Source of the DNA: Hofstenia miamia
Taxonomy: Eukaryota; Xenacoelomorpha; Acoela
Reading direction: 5' to 3'
NCBI GenBank assembly: GCA_004352715.1
Contig: SCFE01000018.1
Span: 2,686,896-2,750,895, forward strand
Length of the DNA: 64,000 nucleotides
The notes under the pieces were generated by a model. The model was not told where the DNA came from. It searched no databases and worked only from the letters and a program-made list of their open reading frames with translations. The position numbers and the translations under genes were made by a program. Shown in pieces: positions 1 through 11,660 of this stretch (its first letter is position 1; every line of letters starts with the position of its first letter).

Positions 1-789
1 CAATGGTGGTGAGGGTGATAGCTGTAGTTTCCTCAAGGTGCTTTTAGGTTACAAATAGGGATAGGGGTTTTTCTCTGTTGTAGCTTTCCTATTACTTGTT
101 GCTTGTCAGTTATTATGATTCTATTTACATTGCTCTACATGTTTATTATCCCATTATTAAATCCAGGTTGTTCATTGTATTATTTCATAGTTATTATTAA
201 TTCAGTATTGAATTCAAGTTGCTCATTGTTTTTCATCATAGACCTTTGGCTGACTTATGCTTTCACTTTCTTGCAGACTGCATTGATTGTTTACATGTAT
301 GAAGGGCTAGCATGTATTACTATATCTGTAGGGCTATTAAATGTAAGGCTCAATAATAAGCTAAAGCATTGTGGTTGCAGTATTTCATTATTCTTACATA
401 ATCATAATAACAAAAACAATTAATGCACTAAATTGATAAGTAATCACAAATCCACTGAGTTTCCTATTCACCCACTAATCCCATTAATGGTTTCCACTGC
501 AAAGTTCAAGTACAAGTTGTAGTTGTGGCTGATCAATATGTATCTGGAATTGCATGGCACCACTTTAGATTTTGACCATGTCTTCCATCTACCACTCTCA
601 ATCTAAATGAGTTGTTGTTGTTAGTTAAGCATTCAGGAAAGCTAATGTTTATTAATTTAAGTTAATTAAACACACACTCAAATGACGGGAGAGAATTAGG
701 AACTTGTCAAACTTAATTGTCATATACCCTATGAAAAGTACTAAGTTACTCTTGATTAAGTGTGGAAATTGGATTGGCAAGATTCTACA
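1..789 (+). mobile_element. LTR, 3' part (Gypsy family B)
   Basis: Most of this stretch aligns with 30335-31089, the LTR that directly precedes the primer-binding site of the element at 31090. Shared landmarks include the AACAGCTGTAGTT-like start, CATTGATTGTTTACATGTA, TAATAACAAAAACAAT and the closing GATTCTACA. It ends in TTCTACA at 789 and is followed by GTTGAAACCC rather than a primer-binding site, so it is a solo LTR or a 3' LTR. The 5' end lies outside the window. A short ORF inside it (103-423) is LTR sequence, not a gene. Confidence 0.6.
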
Positions 790-794
790 GTTGA

Positions 795-1115
795 AACCCA
801 GTGCCAAGCACTGCAACTCAAGGAAGGAGGAATGTGGAGTGGTAAAGGATCACCAGTTACCATGGAAATGATTGTGACTCACAAACAAAGCTCATGGTGT
901 GGAAACATGTTCTTAGTGATTGTGTGTTGTAATTCCTTAGCAATTTAGTGTATGGATTGTTCTTGTTATTACTGATAGTAGCAATTAATGAAAGTTCACA
1001 ACCATGATGCATTAGCTTATTATGAACCCTACATATAGATAGCCCTACATGTATAAATAGATAACTAAATCCTGAGAACATGCAAACAATCAATACAGTT
1101 GGCAGAAACTGGAAG
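795..1115 (-). mobile_element. Inverted partial copy of LTR family B
   Basis: The reverse complement of about 935-1115 matches 265-430: both carry the TGATTGTTTACATGT-like block, a TAGGGCT block, an AATAAGCTAAwGCAT block and a run like AATAACAAgAACAAT. The match weakens toward 800 but keeps a TTTACCACTCcA block equivalent to the one near 590. With the forward LTR at 1-789 this makes a loose palindrome. It is either a second insertion in opposite orientation or a rearranged fragment. Confidence 0.5.
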
Positions 1116-1988
1116 CTTAACAGTCATAATCAAAACCCACAATTAATACTCTCTAAGATGAGAATTACAATAAACAACATGCAGTAGTGGATCTGACAGG
1201 GGGTTCATGGGGTTCAAACCCCCCTCAGAGTTTAAGAATTTTTTATGCACCTCACCAGATGTTCTCTATTGTACATATCTTCTTGTCTTCACAATTTGGC
1301 AATGCTTATTAAAGTACATTGTGACAGAGATGTTACTAGGCTTGTGTGATGGTCCTAATTTCAATCCCTGTGGGGAATCATGGGGATTTGCAGGGAATTA
1401 TATTATTGGTTTTTCCATATTGCTGTGAATATTTTTTGATTTGTAAAATTTAGTGTTATAATTCAGAAATAATAACACATTCACAATTGTAATTTGTAAA
1501 TGTTGTGTATATAGAGTCTCCATATGTCTTGTCCTTTGATACAAATGACTTGTTTCACAAGAGTTAGCATTAAAGCTGTGCAATGTTAGCTTTACTAATT
1601 GCCAGAGTTTGAAATTCTGAGAATACTTTCCAACAACTATTATTTATTTGTTCTCACCATTTCTATACTTTACTTTCATTTATCAATTAAGTGACCTTGG
1701 TGAATCCTATGAAAGAGAATTGCTTCAATATCCTACCCATGGCACCACCAAGAAAAAAATTGAAATCTGCAAATCAATGACAGATAACTACTTTCTTCAG
1801 GTAATTGAATGAAATGATCTACATACTGAATATGCAATGCAATTTATTTTATGAGTTTGTCCAAATGAAATACTATAGAGTAGTTTAGCTGATTTCTTGA
1901 TTATATCATGCGTCTGTACAAAACCATAGTAAACATTTGATTGTAAAATGCTTTTTGAACCAAGCTATAAATATTTATAGAAATTACA

Positions 1989-2558
1989 TGTACATGTATG
2001 TACAATTTCATAATATAATCACATGTAAATCTTAACTCTATGAGAACTCTATTCACCTGGTACACTTTTTTCCTGTTCTTTTTATCTTGACCTGAATATT
2101 GTTGAATTAAATATTTATTCATTTTCATTACAGGCTAAAGACAGCTGCTTATGAATCCTGCACTGGTGAAGTTGCTGTGAATCCTCATTATACTCTCTCT
2201 CCTCTTCCTCCTCAACCCCCAGAATCATCTAATATGAACATGAACATAGCTGGTCCATCTGTTGAAGNNNNNNNNNNNNTGTACATGTATGTACAATTTC
2301 ATAATATAATCACATGTAAATCTTAACTCTATGAGAACTCTATTCACCTGGTACACTTTTTTCCTGTTCTTTTTATCTTGACCTGAATATTGTTGAATTA
2401 AATATTTATTCATTTTCATTACAGGCTAAAGACAGCTGCTTATGAATCCTGCACTGGTGAAGTTGCTGTGAATCCTCATTATACTCTCTCTCCTCTTCCT
2501 CCTCAACCCCCAGAATCATCTAATATGAACATGAACATAGCTGGTCCATCTGTTGAAG
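1989..2558. repeat. Duplicated contig ends around a 12-N gap
   Basis: Bases 1989-2267 and 2280-2558 appear identical over 279 bp and flank the N run at 2268-2279. The repeat runs exactly up to and from the gap, which is the pattern of two overlapping contig ends left unmerged, not of a biological tandem repeat. Confidence 0.85.
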
Positions 2559-3048
2559 ATGTTGATACTCCACTATGGGATATTGGTATTGTTGCCTCTG
2601 GAAAGTCCTCAGTCAGTACTATCACAGATACCAAAAAATATCATTATTTGGTATACAACTATGAGGGAGACGAATTTGCAACTTGTCATGTGAACAAAAA
2701 AGGAAAGCAGGTGTCCCTTAAATTTCAATCCTCTTGGNAAAGACAGCTGCTTATGAATCCTGCACTGGTGAAGTTGCTGTGAATCCTCATTCTACTCTCT
2801 CTCCTCTTCCTCCTCAACCCCAAGAATCATCTAACATGAACATGAACATAGCTGGTCCGTCCGTTGAAGATGTTGATACTCCACTATGGGATATTGGTAT
2901 TGTTGCCTCTGGAAAGTCCTCAGTCAGTACTATCACAGATACCAAAAAATATCATTATTTGGTATACAACTATGAGGGAGACGAATTTGCAACTTGTCAT
3001 GTGAACAAAAAAGGAAAGCAGGTGTCCCTTAAATTTCAATCCTCTTGG
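2428..3048. repeat. Duplicated contig ends around the single N at 2738
   Basis: Bases 2428-2737 match 2739-3048 (310 bp) with a few substitutions. One example is TATACTCTC against TCTACTCTC, another TCCATCTGTT against TCCGTCCGTT. Small differences at an assembly join suggest two haplotypes or two closely related element copies placed in series. Confidence 0.8.
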
Positions 3049-4721
3049 CTCAAAGATTATAATTGGTTATCTTACTCACCATCTCAAGGAGGAGGATACT
3101 GCAAGTATTGTGTTCTCTTCACAAAACCATCCCCTAGGGTTACACTGGGTATTCTAGTCAAAACCCTGTTCAAGGCATTTAGCAAGGCTAAAGGAAAAGA
3201 TGGTTACCTGACAAATCATGACAGCACACATTTTCATCATGATTCCATTGTCTTAGGAAAATTGTTTTTGGAAACCTACAATAAACCTGAGTCCAGGATA
3301 GACAATCACATCAACCAGCAGCAATGGGAACTGTCAGAGAAAAACAAGCACATACTGACTTGTATAGTGGATGACATTAGGCTTTGTGGCATGCAGAGTA
3401 TTCCACTGAGAGGACACAGAGATGACTCTACAGCAAATCTCAAAACCAATAGAGGTACATTCCTTGCTGTTTTGGATTATGCAGCCAAGAGAGACAAGAT
3501 CCTGAAAGAGCATCTTCAATATGGAAAGAGAAAAAGAGGTAAACCTCAAGGACAATTCAAAATAAATTGATATCTGTAATAACAAATGACATAAGAGAAG
3601 AAGTAATGCAACCCTTGAAGAAGGTACCATACTACAGTATTATTACAGACAAAGCCACTGACCCACATGGAAATCAAAATATACTGTCATTCTGTTTGAG
3701 ATTCATCAAAACATATGAAGACCACCACCCTTTAGCCCACATCAAAGAGGTGTTCATCAACTTCTGCTACTTACAAAGAATGACTGGGCAAGCAGTATCA
3801 ACAGCAATTTTCAAAATGCTTAGAAAGCATGAGCTTGATATAAGCAATATGCATGGTCAAGCATATGATGGAGCTTCCTCAATGGCTGGTGATAGAAACA
3901 GGGTCCAAGCAATTATTAAAGAAAAGAATCCCCTGGCACTGTACACCCACTGTAGCTCACATGTGCTTAGTCTTGCCATCAGAAAGTCATGCTCCATTAA
4001 ACAAATAAGTCATATGGTTGATGTCATCAATGAAGTTTTTCTCTTCTTTGGCAATTCTCCAAAGAGACAATGTTTCTTTGAATTTGTCCTTGATATATAT
4101 GCTCCTACTAGCAGAGTCAAGAAACTGAAAGGCCTCTGTAAAACCAGGTGGACAGAAAGGCATGACTGTCTAGAAATGTTCCACTCATTCTACATGTACA
4201 TCTATACTACACTTCATGTGATCCATGATGCACATCAGTATCCAGACCTCAAAGAGATAAGCAAGAGTGGAGAACAATGGACTTGGGACGCACCAACTCG
4301 AATTGCAGCAGATGGACTAAAATGTTCTTTGCATCTGGGAGCAACATTGTTGCACTAGTTGTTCTTCTCAATGGCCTAGATTCACTCAAAGGGCTCAGTG
4401 AAAAGTTACAAAAGCATGATGCAGATATAGTGACAGCATATAGCAGTATTGATAGTGCTATCAACAAAGTCTCCAATAAAAGATGAAACATAAATGCACT
4501 ATGGACACATTGGTTTGCAGAAGCTGAGTGCAGATATTGGAGCAGAATTTCAGCTTCCAAGAATTGCAAAATTCCAGAGACATTGACAGAACACACCTGC
4601 TGACAATCCCAGGTAATCATACTTAAGTTATCCAGCACTAATTAATTAAAATGTTTTAAAGAATAATATTAATAGCTAAATACCTATCTGTCCATTAAAT
4701 TTTGACAATGGTTGTACATTA

Positions 4722-4736
4722 GGGTGTCCCTTATAT
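4722..4736 (+). repeat. Left terminal inverted repeat
   Basis: GGGTGTCCCTTATAT, perfect inverse of 7242-7256. It marks the end distal to the transposase start. Confidence 0.75.
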
Positions 4737-5039
4737 GACAAAAATAAATTTTTTTTTCATTTTCACAATGCATACCCTCTATATTTTTTATGAATGCTAT
4801 AAGATATTCAAATATAAAATTTCGTCTTCCTATTATAATTGCAACCAGTGCCAACTGAGCTTCAAAGTCTAGTAAAAAAACATTATTTTGTCTTGATGTT
4901 TTGGTCTGCTATAATATCACTATAAATGTTATATAATCACTACAAATGTTTTAAAATATGTGAATAAAAGTAAAAATTCAATATAAACATTAACATTTAA
5001 TTAAAACCATAAATTAATAACAATCAGTAAGGGTAACTT

Positions 5040-6964
5040 CTTTTTAGAGTAGTTTTTTTACAGTCTGGTTACAATTTTCTATGTTCCTGCACACAGTGCA
5101 GCAAAACTGTTTTTGTTCCTATTCAACCATGATAAGCCTGTTAAAATCTTGTATTAATTTTGCAGCATTTCAGCTGTATCATTTACAACTCTCAAATAAC
5201 TTATTTTTCTTTTAGCTTCAAGAAAAGCAGCATTATTGTTCCAAGAAAGTACATCTTCCTTTAGAAAACTGTTGTCGATCTGCAGACGTGATAAAAATTG
5301 TTTGCTCTTTTCCGATACAAAATCATCAAGTGTTTTATCTGAAGAAAAAATATGAATAACTTAAATAACCAAAAAAATATAAAAATATCAAAAAATGTAA
5401 ATTTAACTTACCAAACAACTTTTGAGTCACTTCTTTCTCTGATGGATCATAGCATTTGGTAGAATTTGAGATTCTGTCCTTGTTGAAGTTGGCTATCATT
5501 TTTTCTTAGTTTCATTATCAACTTCATCATCAAATAGTGATAGCATTACTGTCTCTTCAAATAAATACCACAAATGATGGCTAAACTTGCTTATAGAGGC
5601 CCTAGAAATTGTAGCCTCAACTTTTTTGTACTCTTTTAACATCTTCAAGGAGAGCAAATCTTGGTTAGGTGCTTTAGTCACCACTGTGCATTCAAGCCAA
5701 GGTTTAACATACAACATCACAATAAACAAGCAAACATCTTGTAGAGCCTTTTTGTCCTTTACAGTTACTTTGCAGTGTGACTAAACATTGTGTTTAAACA
5801 TATTTTTAAAGAATAGATTGCTCTCACCATCCAGTGTGCCTGATGCATAGCTCTCAGGGCCTTAGTCTTAGTTTTCCTCTGTGTCTCCTCCCAAAAATAA
5901 TATGCACAGTTCTACCAATTTGCAGTAGTAATCTCTTACAAAACCTTAGTCTAATTCTGTCTTGTAAAACATTAACAAAGCTTGAATGTCTGTCCCAGCA
6001 ACACGTCCTTTTGTGAAATTCTAGAATCGATGCATTTCCAAATTTCTCTTAAGTTTTTGAATATAAGTATATCTGGGATACTAGTAATTTGCTTTATCTT
6101 GCATTTAAAGACAGCTTTTACGACCAATTCATAAGCATGATGATGACATGCAAAAAGCAGCAATTCTCTTTCTAAAGTTTGTTCCAAAATAGCAAAAGCT
6201 CCATTGAAATGGCCAGTATTGGAAGCTGTTGTGTTGCAGCACATTATTTGTACTATATTGAAAAGGTTCCAGTCAAAGAGAGCTGTTGCAACAGCTTTAG
6301 CATGATGTTTTCCAGAAGAACATTCTCTATCATCAAATGAAGCAATAACAGGCAATCATTCTTCTTTTGAACTTCATACATCCAACCATGGCAATAGTTT
6401 TTCCTCCCAATGGACTGTGACTACATCGGGTACATTGTTTTGGAAGTTAGATTTAATTGTTTCTGCCCTAGATTTTCTAGTTTCAGTACAAATTTGCTGA
6501 ATCAATGATTTGTTAATAGGGAAGTCATCACTGCTCAAACCAAGAGCTTCTACCACAGCATTAAGGATGCAAACAGAGTCTCTAATGCTTAACTGGCATC
6601 AATCTAAAGCTGTAACTAGTTTAGGTGTAATGAGATTCTTTCTACCTCTTTTTAAACTTTGTCTATGACAGGGAATGTCTGGCAATTTGTTTTTGGAATT
6701 TAACATTTGTTCTTCATCTGAACTCTCTAGACTTTCTAGGTTATTACTGGTGGAAGTAGCTTCAACAGCTAGTGAATCTTTTTGTCTTACAATTCTTTCT
6801 TCTTCTTCCAACCCTTGTTGCCTAGATCTCTCTTCTTTTTTTCCTATTTTTTGGTCTACACCAACAAAACATCCCAACTGACTTGGCTGTTTCTGTTTCA
6901 TTAAAAATAATTTGTCTTCCTTGATTTTCATTCTGTCCAAAGCATCAGTATGTGCAATATCCAA
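5040..6964 (-). pseudogene. Transposase of unclassified DNA transposon, frameshifted
   Basis: The gene reads downward from 6964 (MDIAHTDALDRMKIKEDK). The N-terminal part is charged and linker-like. Next comes a block with VVEALGLSSDDFPINKSL (about 6550), then EEKLLPWLD and PVIASFD. A catalytic-looking segment follows with CCNTTASNTGHFNGA (about 6230) and LLLFACHHHAYELVV (about 6155). A C-terminal block holds LKEYKKVEATIS and HHLWYLFEETVMLSLFDDE (5690-5520). A 73-nt intron is visible (donor GTAAGT at 5411, acceptor TTCTTCAG ending at 5339), after which KTLDDFVSEK and YLRVVNDTAE continue. Stops and shifts lie near 6600, 6360 and 5970 and downstream of 5160. I recall this D-TTASNTG / ACRHH / HLWYLSEE pattern from unannotated proteins common in insects and cnidarians, but I cannot assign a superfamily. 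Confidence 0.7.
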
Positions 6965-7241
6965 TTAGGAAAATATTTTGTTGATCACTCCATAATTTCA
7001 CCAACATGTTTATGCACTAATCAATGTAGCACTAATAATCTAAAAAAGCATGGATGAAATGACTAATAGAACATTTATTTACCAGTCACAGTGCAAAAAA
7101 TACACAACTTGTATGGACAAGTTTAAATAGCAAGTTGGCATGGGTTATCATTTATAAATCAAACTAATATTTTTTGCTAGACAATATAATACTAATATGA
7201 AACTTTTAAGAAGGTATGCGCAAAAAATTATTGAACTTGAA

Positions 7242-7256
7242 ATATAAGGGACACCC
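7242..7256 (-). repeat. Right terminal inverted repeat
   Basis: ATATAAGGGACACCC, the perfect inverse of 4722-4736. It lies at the transposase-start side of the element. Confidence 0.75.
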
Positions 7257-7342
7257 ATATATATATANNNNNNNNNNNNNNNNNNNNNNNNNNNNNNNNN
7301 NNNNNNNNNNNNNNNNNNNNNNNNNNNNNNNNNNNNNNNNNN

Positions 7343-7374
<32 letters not shown>
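7257..7374. repeat. TA microsatellite containing a 75-N gap
   Basis: TA repeats flank the gap at 7268-7342 on both sides. The gap is probably unresolved TA repeat. Confidence 0.9.
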
Positions 7375-7375
<1 letters not shown>

Positions 7376-7399
7376 GTTTATAAATAAAGTATACTATTA

Positions 7400-8060
7400 A
7401 TGTAGGAAATTGAAAATTTGGCTGTAAGTATGGTCAATACTATTGTGCTTCTCCATGGATTTAGCATAATTTTCTTTTCAGAAGCATTACTTGAAGGCCT
7501 TGAAGTTCCTCCAGTTAATTTACACATGGATTACACATTCAAAATTTTTCCTCTAATGGTTAAACAATTTCTCACTACATCTAAAGTTTGTTCTGGGTTA
7601 CTTATTCCAGTGGTTTTTGCATTAATGATGATAAAAACCCAGGAATTACATGATGGCATTTATGAAGAAGTTAAGAGTCTTGTACTGAATTTGGTAGTCC
7701 AATTGGTTTTAGCAGATTTTGAGACTGAATTTCTATATATGGCTCTTGAAATTACTAATATTGTAGGAATCTGCCTATGCTTCCATCAATTGTAGAGCAG
7801 TGGGAAGCTTCTACCACTTCACACAAGCAATTTTTCTAAATGCTCAAAAATTTTGTTTTCAACAATCATATTCAATACCTCAAAACCAATTCCTTTTGAG
7901 ATGCTTAATGGTGTTGACCTTACTCCCTTCAAGATCCATAGAACTTATATTAATTGAAATAGTAATGTGTTATGGTACACAGCACCAGTAACAGAGGGTA
8001 GCTGGTACAATGATGCAAGTGTAGAAAACAACATATGGGAGCCCTACCTAAGACATGTTA
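7400..8060 (+). pseudogene. MULE transposase fragment
   Basis: Two ORFs in different frames (7418-7795 and 7800-7991) form the middle of a Mutator-like transposase. Signature blocks are MDYTFKIFPLMVKQFLTT, then PVVFALMMIKTQELHDGIY and VQLVLADFETEFLYMAL, the last holding the DFE motif. The frame then changes to SFYHFTQAIFLNAQKF, the histidine-containing region that follows the DFE motif in MULEs, and on to LPSRSIEL. A stop after CFHQL and the frame change show the copy is dead. Neither the zinc-finger N-terminus nor terminal repeats are visible. The family assignment is fairly firm; the element's limits are unknown. Confidence 0.7.
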
Positions 8061-8680
8061 GTAAAAATTGATTACTATTCAAGATTTATAAACACCTACT
8101 AGATTGCAAACAAATGCTTAAAAGCAGTTATCTCAAAGCTATACTTATGGCCTAGATAACAATTTAAGGTTGAAACAATGTTATTTTGTGTTGCTATGTG
8201 TTTGATTGATTTTTGTATCAAAAACTATGTTGTTTTAATGTCAAATTGGTACCATTTCATTTGTCAAAGCAACATTGCTTCAGCAATGTCACATTAGGTT
8301 GCTTTTTGGTTGATTTAATTAATAAAAAAGCAATATTTTAAGATCTTAACAAAGTTGTTTTATGTGTCAATGATTGTTTCAGGATTAGTTTTGTATGCAT
8401 TTCATAACATATATATTACTAATCTGTCAAACATTGCTGTTTAAAAAACACAAGCCCAACAAAGGGCATAACTATATTGTTGAGGTACTGCCAAGCATAT
8501 TCAAAATAAACATTGACTAAAAATTTGAGTGAATGTCTTGTTTATAAATGATAATAATAAGCAAAAAAATCTGCAAAATTTACCAAAAATTTAAAATTTT
8601 AAAATTAAGTACAATTTTGAAATAGTTATTTCTTAAATCATGAAAAATCTCTTGTGCTCAAATGTAATTTTTTTAAATAA
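8061..8680. other. Non-coding, AT-rich
   Basis: No gene is seen. It probably contains the decayed 3' part of the MULE. Around 8200-8345 there are inverted AAGCAACATTGCTTCAGCAATG-like segments able to form hairpins. Confidence 0.4.
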
Positions 8681-9101
8681 TGTAGAGTCGCTCGGGGATT
8701 TAGTCGCATTTTATATCTTTTTACTTTGTATTCTTGTATTATTACGTCACTATGACGTTATCGATCATTTTCAATCTTAGTTTGCTATTATTAAATTGAT
8801 GTCCCCTCGATGGTGCTGATATTTTGCTCAAATTTAATTTTATGAGGGAGAATTAATATTGATCATGTTAAACTACGTTGATATTCAATCATTGTAAACA
8901 AAGGCAGGTAATAATTGAAACTTTTGTATAAAAACTGAGAAACTTGTAGCGATAGTTCAATAGACTTTGTCTACTCTTAACTGCCGTCTTTACCATTGTA
9001 TTTTTTATTTATTTATTATCTTAAATGAAACTTATTGCTTAAGATCGGCGACAATTCGGGAGTGCTTTCACGAGCACGGGGGTCTTCCTTCTATTACCCA
9101 G
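8681..9101 (+). repeat. 5' LTR (family A), truncated by gap
   Basis: It begins TGTAGAGTCGCTCGGGG. The first ~290 bp align with the reverse complement of 35571-35285 (shared TGTAGAGTC, ACGTCA, GTCCCCTyGAATGGTGCT-like, GTAAACAAAGrCAGGTAAT). The segment near 9078-9101 (GGGGGTCTT..TTACCCAG) matches the reverse complement of 39240-39215. Combining the two, I infer a full LTR of roughly 0.9 kb. Confidence 0.75.
8927..8934 (+). promoter_or_regulatory. Candidate LTR TATA box
   Basis: TATAAAAA, about 246 bp into the LTR. The related solo LTR keeps TATAAATT at the same place (35330-35323, minus strand), which supports a promoter role for U3. Confidence 0.5.
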
Positions 9102-9815
9102 NNNNNNNNNNNNNNNNNNNNNNNNNNNNNNNNNNNNNNNNNNNNNNNNNNNNNNNNNNNNNNNNNNNNNNNNNNNNNNNNNNNNNNNNNNNNNNNNNNN
9201 NNNNNNNNNNNNNNNNNNNNNNNNNNNNNNNNNNNNNNNNNNNNNNNNNNNNNNNNNNNNNNNNNNNNNNNNNNNNNNNNNNNNNNNNNNNNNNNNNNNN
9301 NNNNNNNNNNNNNNNNNNNNNNNNNNNNNNNNNNNNNNNNNNNNNNNNNNNNNNNNNNNNNNNNNNNNNNNNNNNNNNNNNNNNNNNNNNNNNNNNNNNN
9401 NNNNNNNNNNNNNNNNNNNNNNNNNNNNNNNNNNNNNNNNNNNNNNNNNNNNNNNNNNNNNNNNNNNNNNNNNNNNNNNNNNNNNNNNNNNNNNNNNNNN
9501 NNNNNNNNNNNNNNNNNNNNNNNNNNNNNNNNNNNNNNNNNNNNNNNNNNNNNNNNNNNNNNNNNNNNNNNNNNNNNNNNNNNNNNNNNNNNNNNNNNNN
9601 NNNNNNNNNNNNNNNNNNNNNNNNNNNNNNNNNNNNNNNNNNNNNNNNNNNNNNNNNNNNNNNNNNNNNNNNNNNNNNNNNNNNNNNNNNNNNNNNNNNN
9701 NNNNNNNNNNNNNNNNNNNNNNNNNNNNNNNNNNNNNNNNNNNNNNNNNNNNNNNNNNNNNNNNNNNNNNNNNNNNNNNNNNNNNNNNNNNNNNNNNNNN
9801 NNNNNNNNNNNNNNN
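9102..9815. other. Assembly gap (714 N)
   Basis: It covers the rest of the 5' LTR and the primer-binding site of the Gypsy element. ORFs running through it are artefacts. Confidence 0.95.
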
Positions 9816-10409
9816 GTGTTCATTTCTTCCCTTTTTGGTCTGTTAATCACTGTTACCCCTTGTAAGTATTTTTTGTTCCTGTGTGTGTGGGAGTGCTCCC
9901 ATTGTCAGTTCTAGAAATTGTTGTTTTGTTCTCTAAAGTTAAATGGATTCTAGTTCGAGTCGTACTGTAATTTATTCTCCTACTTTTGGGACTCCTCCCA
10001 TTCGGAGTGTCCCCTGTGCAAGTGTTGGTAACCAGGACATTACCCATTGCACCGTTGGATCGTTACTTAATTTCTCTCAACCCCCTTCTCCTAATGCTCA
10101 GAGGATGGATGATAGTCACAATGCATCTACTATTCCATATAGCAATGCCAACGCAATGAGTGCAAGTCCATCATTCCATTGAAATGCGCGACGTGTATTC
10201 AACACTCAGAATGCTCCACCCATTCCCCTACGTCCTCACAGTTATGCCAGTGGTCATGAACAGCAGTATACGCCTCACTTCGATGTGCACGTAGCCGAAA
10301 TCGAGGATTTATGGGACAAATTGTCACAGCAGGTGGCACTAAGAATGGAGAGTGAACGCCAGGTTGAATCCTTACAAGCCGAGCTTAACACACAACATGT
10401 AGCATATCA

Positions 10410-10841
10410 ACGGATAGAGAGACAGATGTTGGAGTCAACCTTTGCTCTCAAGTTGCAAATCAATGAGTTAAAGAATTCTATTAATAACTCCAATCGTCCC
10501 AAAGAGACATCAAATAACAGAGATCGTGATGACTATGTCAACCAAGATACCGTGTGTCAATTCTCCCTCTCGAATCACATGGACAGGTTCAAGTGTTTAG
10601 CAAACACTCGGTTCTACCCAAATTTACTGGGCAAGTGGTTTTTTTTGTTCGAACTCACTATGAAGCAGCACAAAAGTTCACAAGATACCACTGTTTCGCA
10701 GTTCCCTTTATNACGGATAGAGAGACAGATGTTGGAGTCAACCTTTGCTCTCAAGTTGCAAATCAATGAGTTAAAGAATTCTATTAATAACTCCAATCGT
10801 CCCAAAGAGACATCAAATAACAGAGATCGTGATGACTATGT
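10410..10841. repeat. Duplicated segment flanking the N at 10712
   Basis: 10410-10538 equals 10713-10841. Between them, 10539-10711 is a copy of 11173-11348. The first contig end therefore jumps from the coiled-coil region directly into the capsid region, then stops at the N. Confidence 0.75.
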
Positions 10842-11101
10842 TACCCATGCTGTGTTAAACAATGCCCTAGATGAATTGGCTGAGAGAATTATCGGCAGAG
10901 TGGTTCAGCTTGTTGGTGTGAGCCAGCCTCCTCTGGCTGCTTCTCTGTGTGGAGTGTCCTCATCTGTGCCTTCTGCTACTTCTCCTGCATGTAGCCAACC
11001 TACATTTGCTCAGGCCGCTCTTACTCAAGTCTCTACATTAACAACTGGAGCTACTCCTCAAACTGGCTACGTTCCATTGTTACCTGATCCAGTAAGTACC
11101 G

Positions 11102-11660
11102 TTGTCATTCCTGCATACAAAGAGCAACATATGAGTGACTCCAGCCCAATCAATGAAACATCTGGTTCTAAATGTCAACCAAGATACCGTGTGTCAATTC
11201 TCCCTCTCGAATCACATGGACAGGTTCAAGTGTTTAGCAAACACTCGGTTCTACCCAAATTTACTGGGCAAGTGGTTTTTTTTGTTCGAACTCACTATGA
11301 AGCAGCACAAAAGTTCACAAGATACCACTGTTTCGCAGTTCCCTTTATACCTCAGTGGGTTGGCATACAGCCAGTACATGATAAGAACCATTGTCATTCC
11401 TGCATAAAAAAACAACATATGAGCGACGCCAGCCCGTTCAACGAAACATCTGGTTCTAAATGTCAACTGAGATATCATGCGTCAATTCTCCCTCTCAAAT
11501 CACATGGACAGGTTCAAGTGTTTAGCAAACACTCGGTTCTACCCAAATTTACTGGGCAAATTGACGCTGTGTCACAGTCTTTTGACGAGTGGTTTTTTTT
11601 GTTTGAACTCACTATGAAGCAGCACAAAAATTCACAAGATACCGCCATTTCGCAGTTCCC
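11102..11660 (+). repeat. Imperfect ~289-bp tandem duplication inside gag
   Basis: The unit starting TTGTCATTCCTGCATA at 11102 recurs at 11391 with about 5-8% substitutions. The first unit lacks 29 bp present in the second (from 11554, AATTGACGCTGTG...), so it shifts frame. No N lies between the units, so this may be a genuine duplication. Confidence 0.7.

Larger units (their letters stand above)
1182..4612 (+). mobile_element. hAT-type transposon, decayed, right end not found
   Basis: The left boundary is proposed at CAGTAGTGGATCTGACAGGG (1182), a hAT-like CAG start with the GGTTCAAACCCCCC tract often found near ends of this transposon group. The body is the intron-containing DUF4371-type transposase described separately. 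No matching right terminus is visible. The last recognisable exon ends at a splice donor at 4612, and another transposon occupies 4722-7256, apparently inserted in the following intron. Confidence 0.45.
1739..4612 (+). pseudogene. hAT-type transposase (TTF zinc finger + DUF4371), broken
   Basis: The product would cut and join transposon ends. Exon 1 (1739-1800) starts MAPPRKKLKSANQ, meets an in-frame TGA, then reads QITTFF, a basic N-terminus typical of the group. It ends at GTAATT, and the intron closes with TTCATTACAG at 2133. Exon 2 carries the TTF-type zinc-finger region (SSWLKDYNWLSYS, then YCKYCVLFT near 3100). The catalytic part holds a SIITDKATD-like block (about 3640), the hallmark GQAYDGASSMAG (about 3860) and YTHCSSHVLSLA (about 3945). 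The reading frame shifts near 3560 and near 4320, then continues to NTPADNP and a donor at 4612. Assembly duplications around the Ns at 2268-2279 and 2738 also interrupt it. The C-terminal dimerisation part is missing. I am confident of the family and that this copy is dead. Confidence 0.8.
4722..7256 (-). mobile_element. DNA transposon with 15-bp terminal inverted repeats
   Basis: The left end GGGTGTCCCTTATAT (4722-4736) is the exact reverse complement of the right end at 7242-7256. Between them lies one transposase gene on the minus strand and AT-rich untranslated sequence. The element is 2,535 bp. The target duplication is unclear because the right side runs into a TA repeat; a TA dinucleotide is possible. 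It seems to have inserted into the intron that follows the hAT exon ending at 4612. Confidence 0.75.

Noticed and set aside
103-423. 106-codon ORF that could be a small membrane protein
   Set aside because: The same sequence occurs in the LTR at 30335-31089 with stops, so it is repeat sequence.
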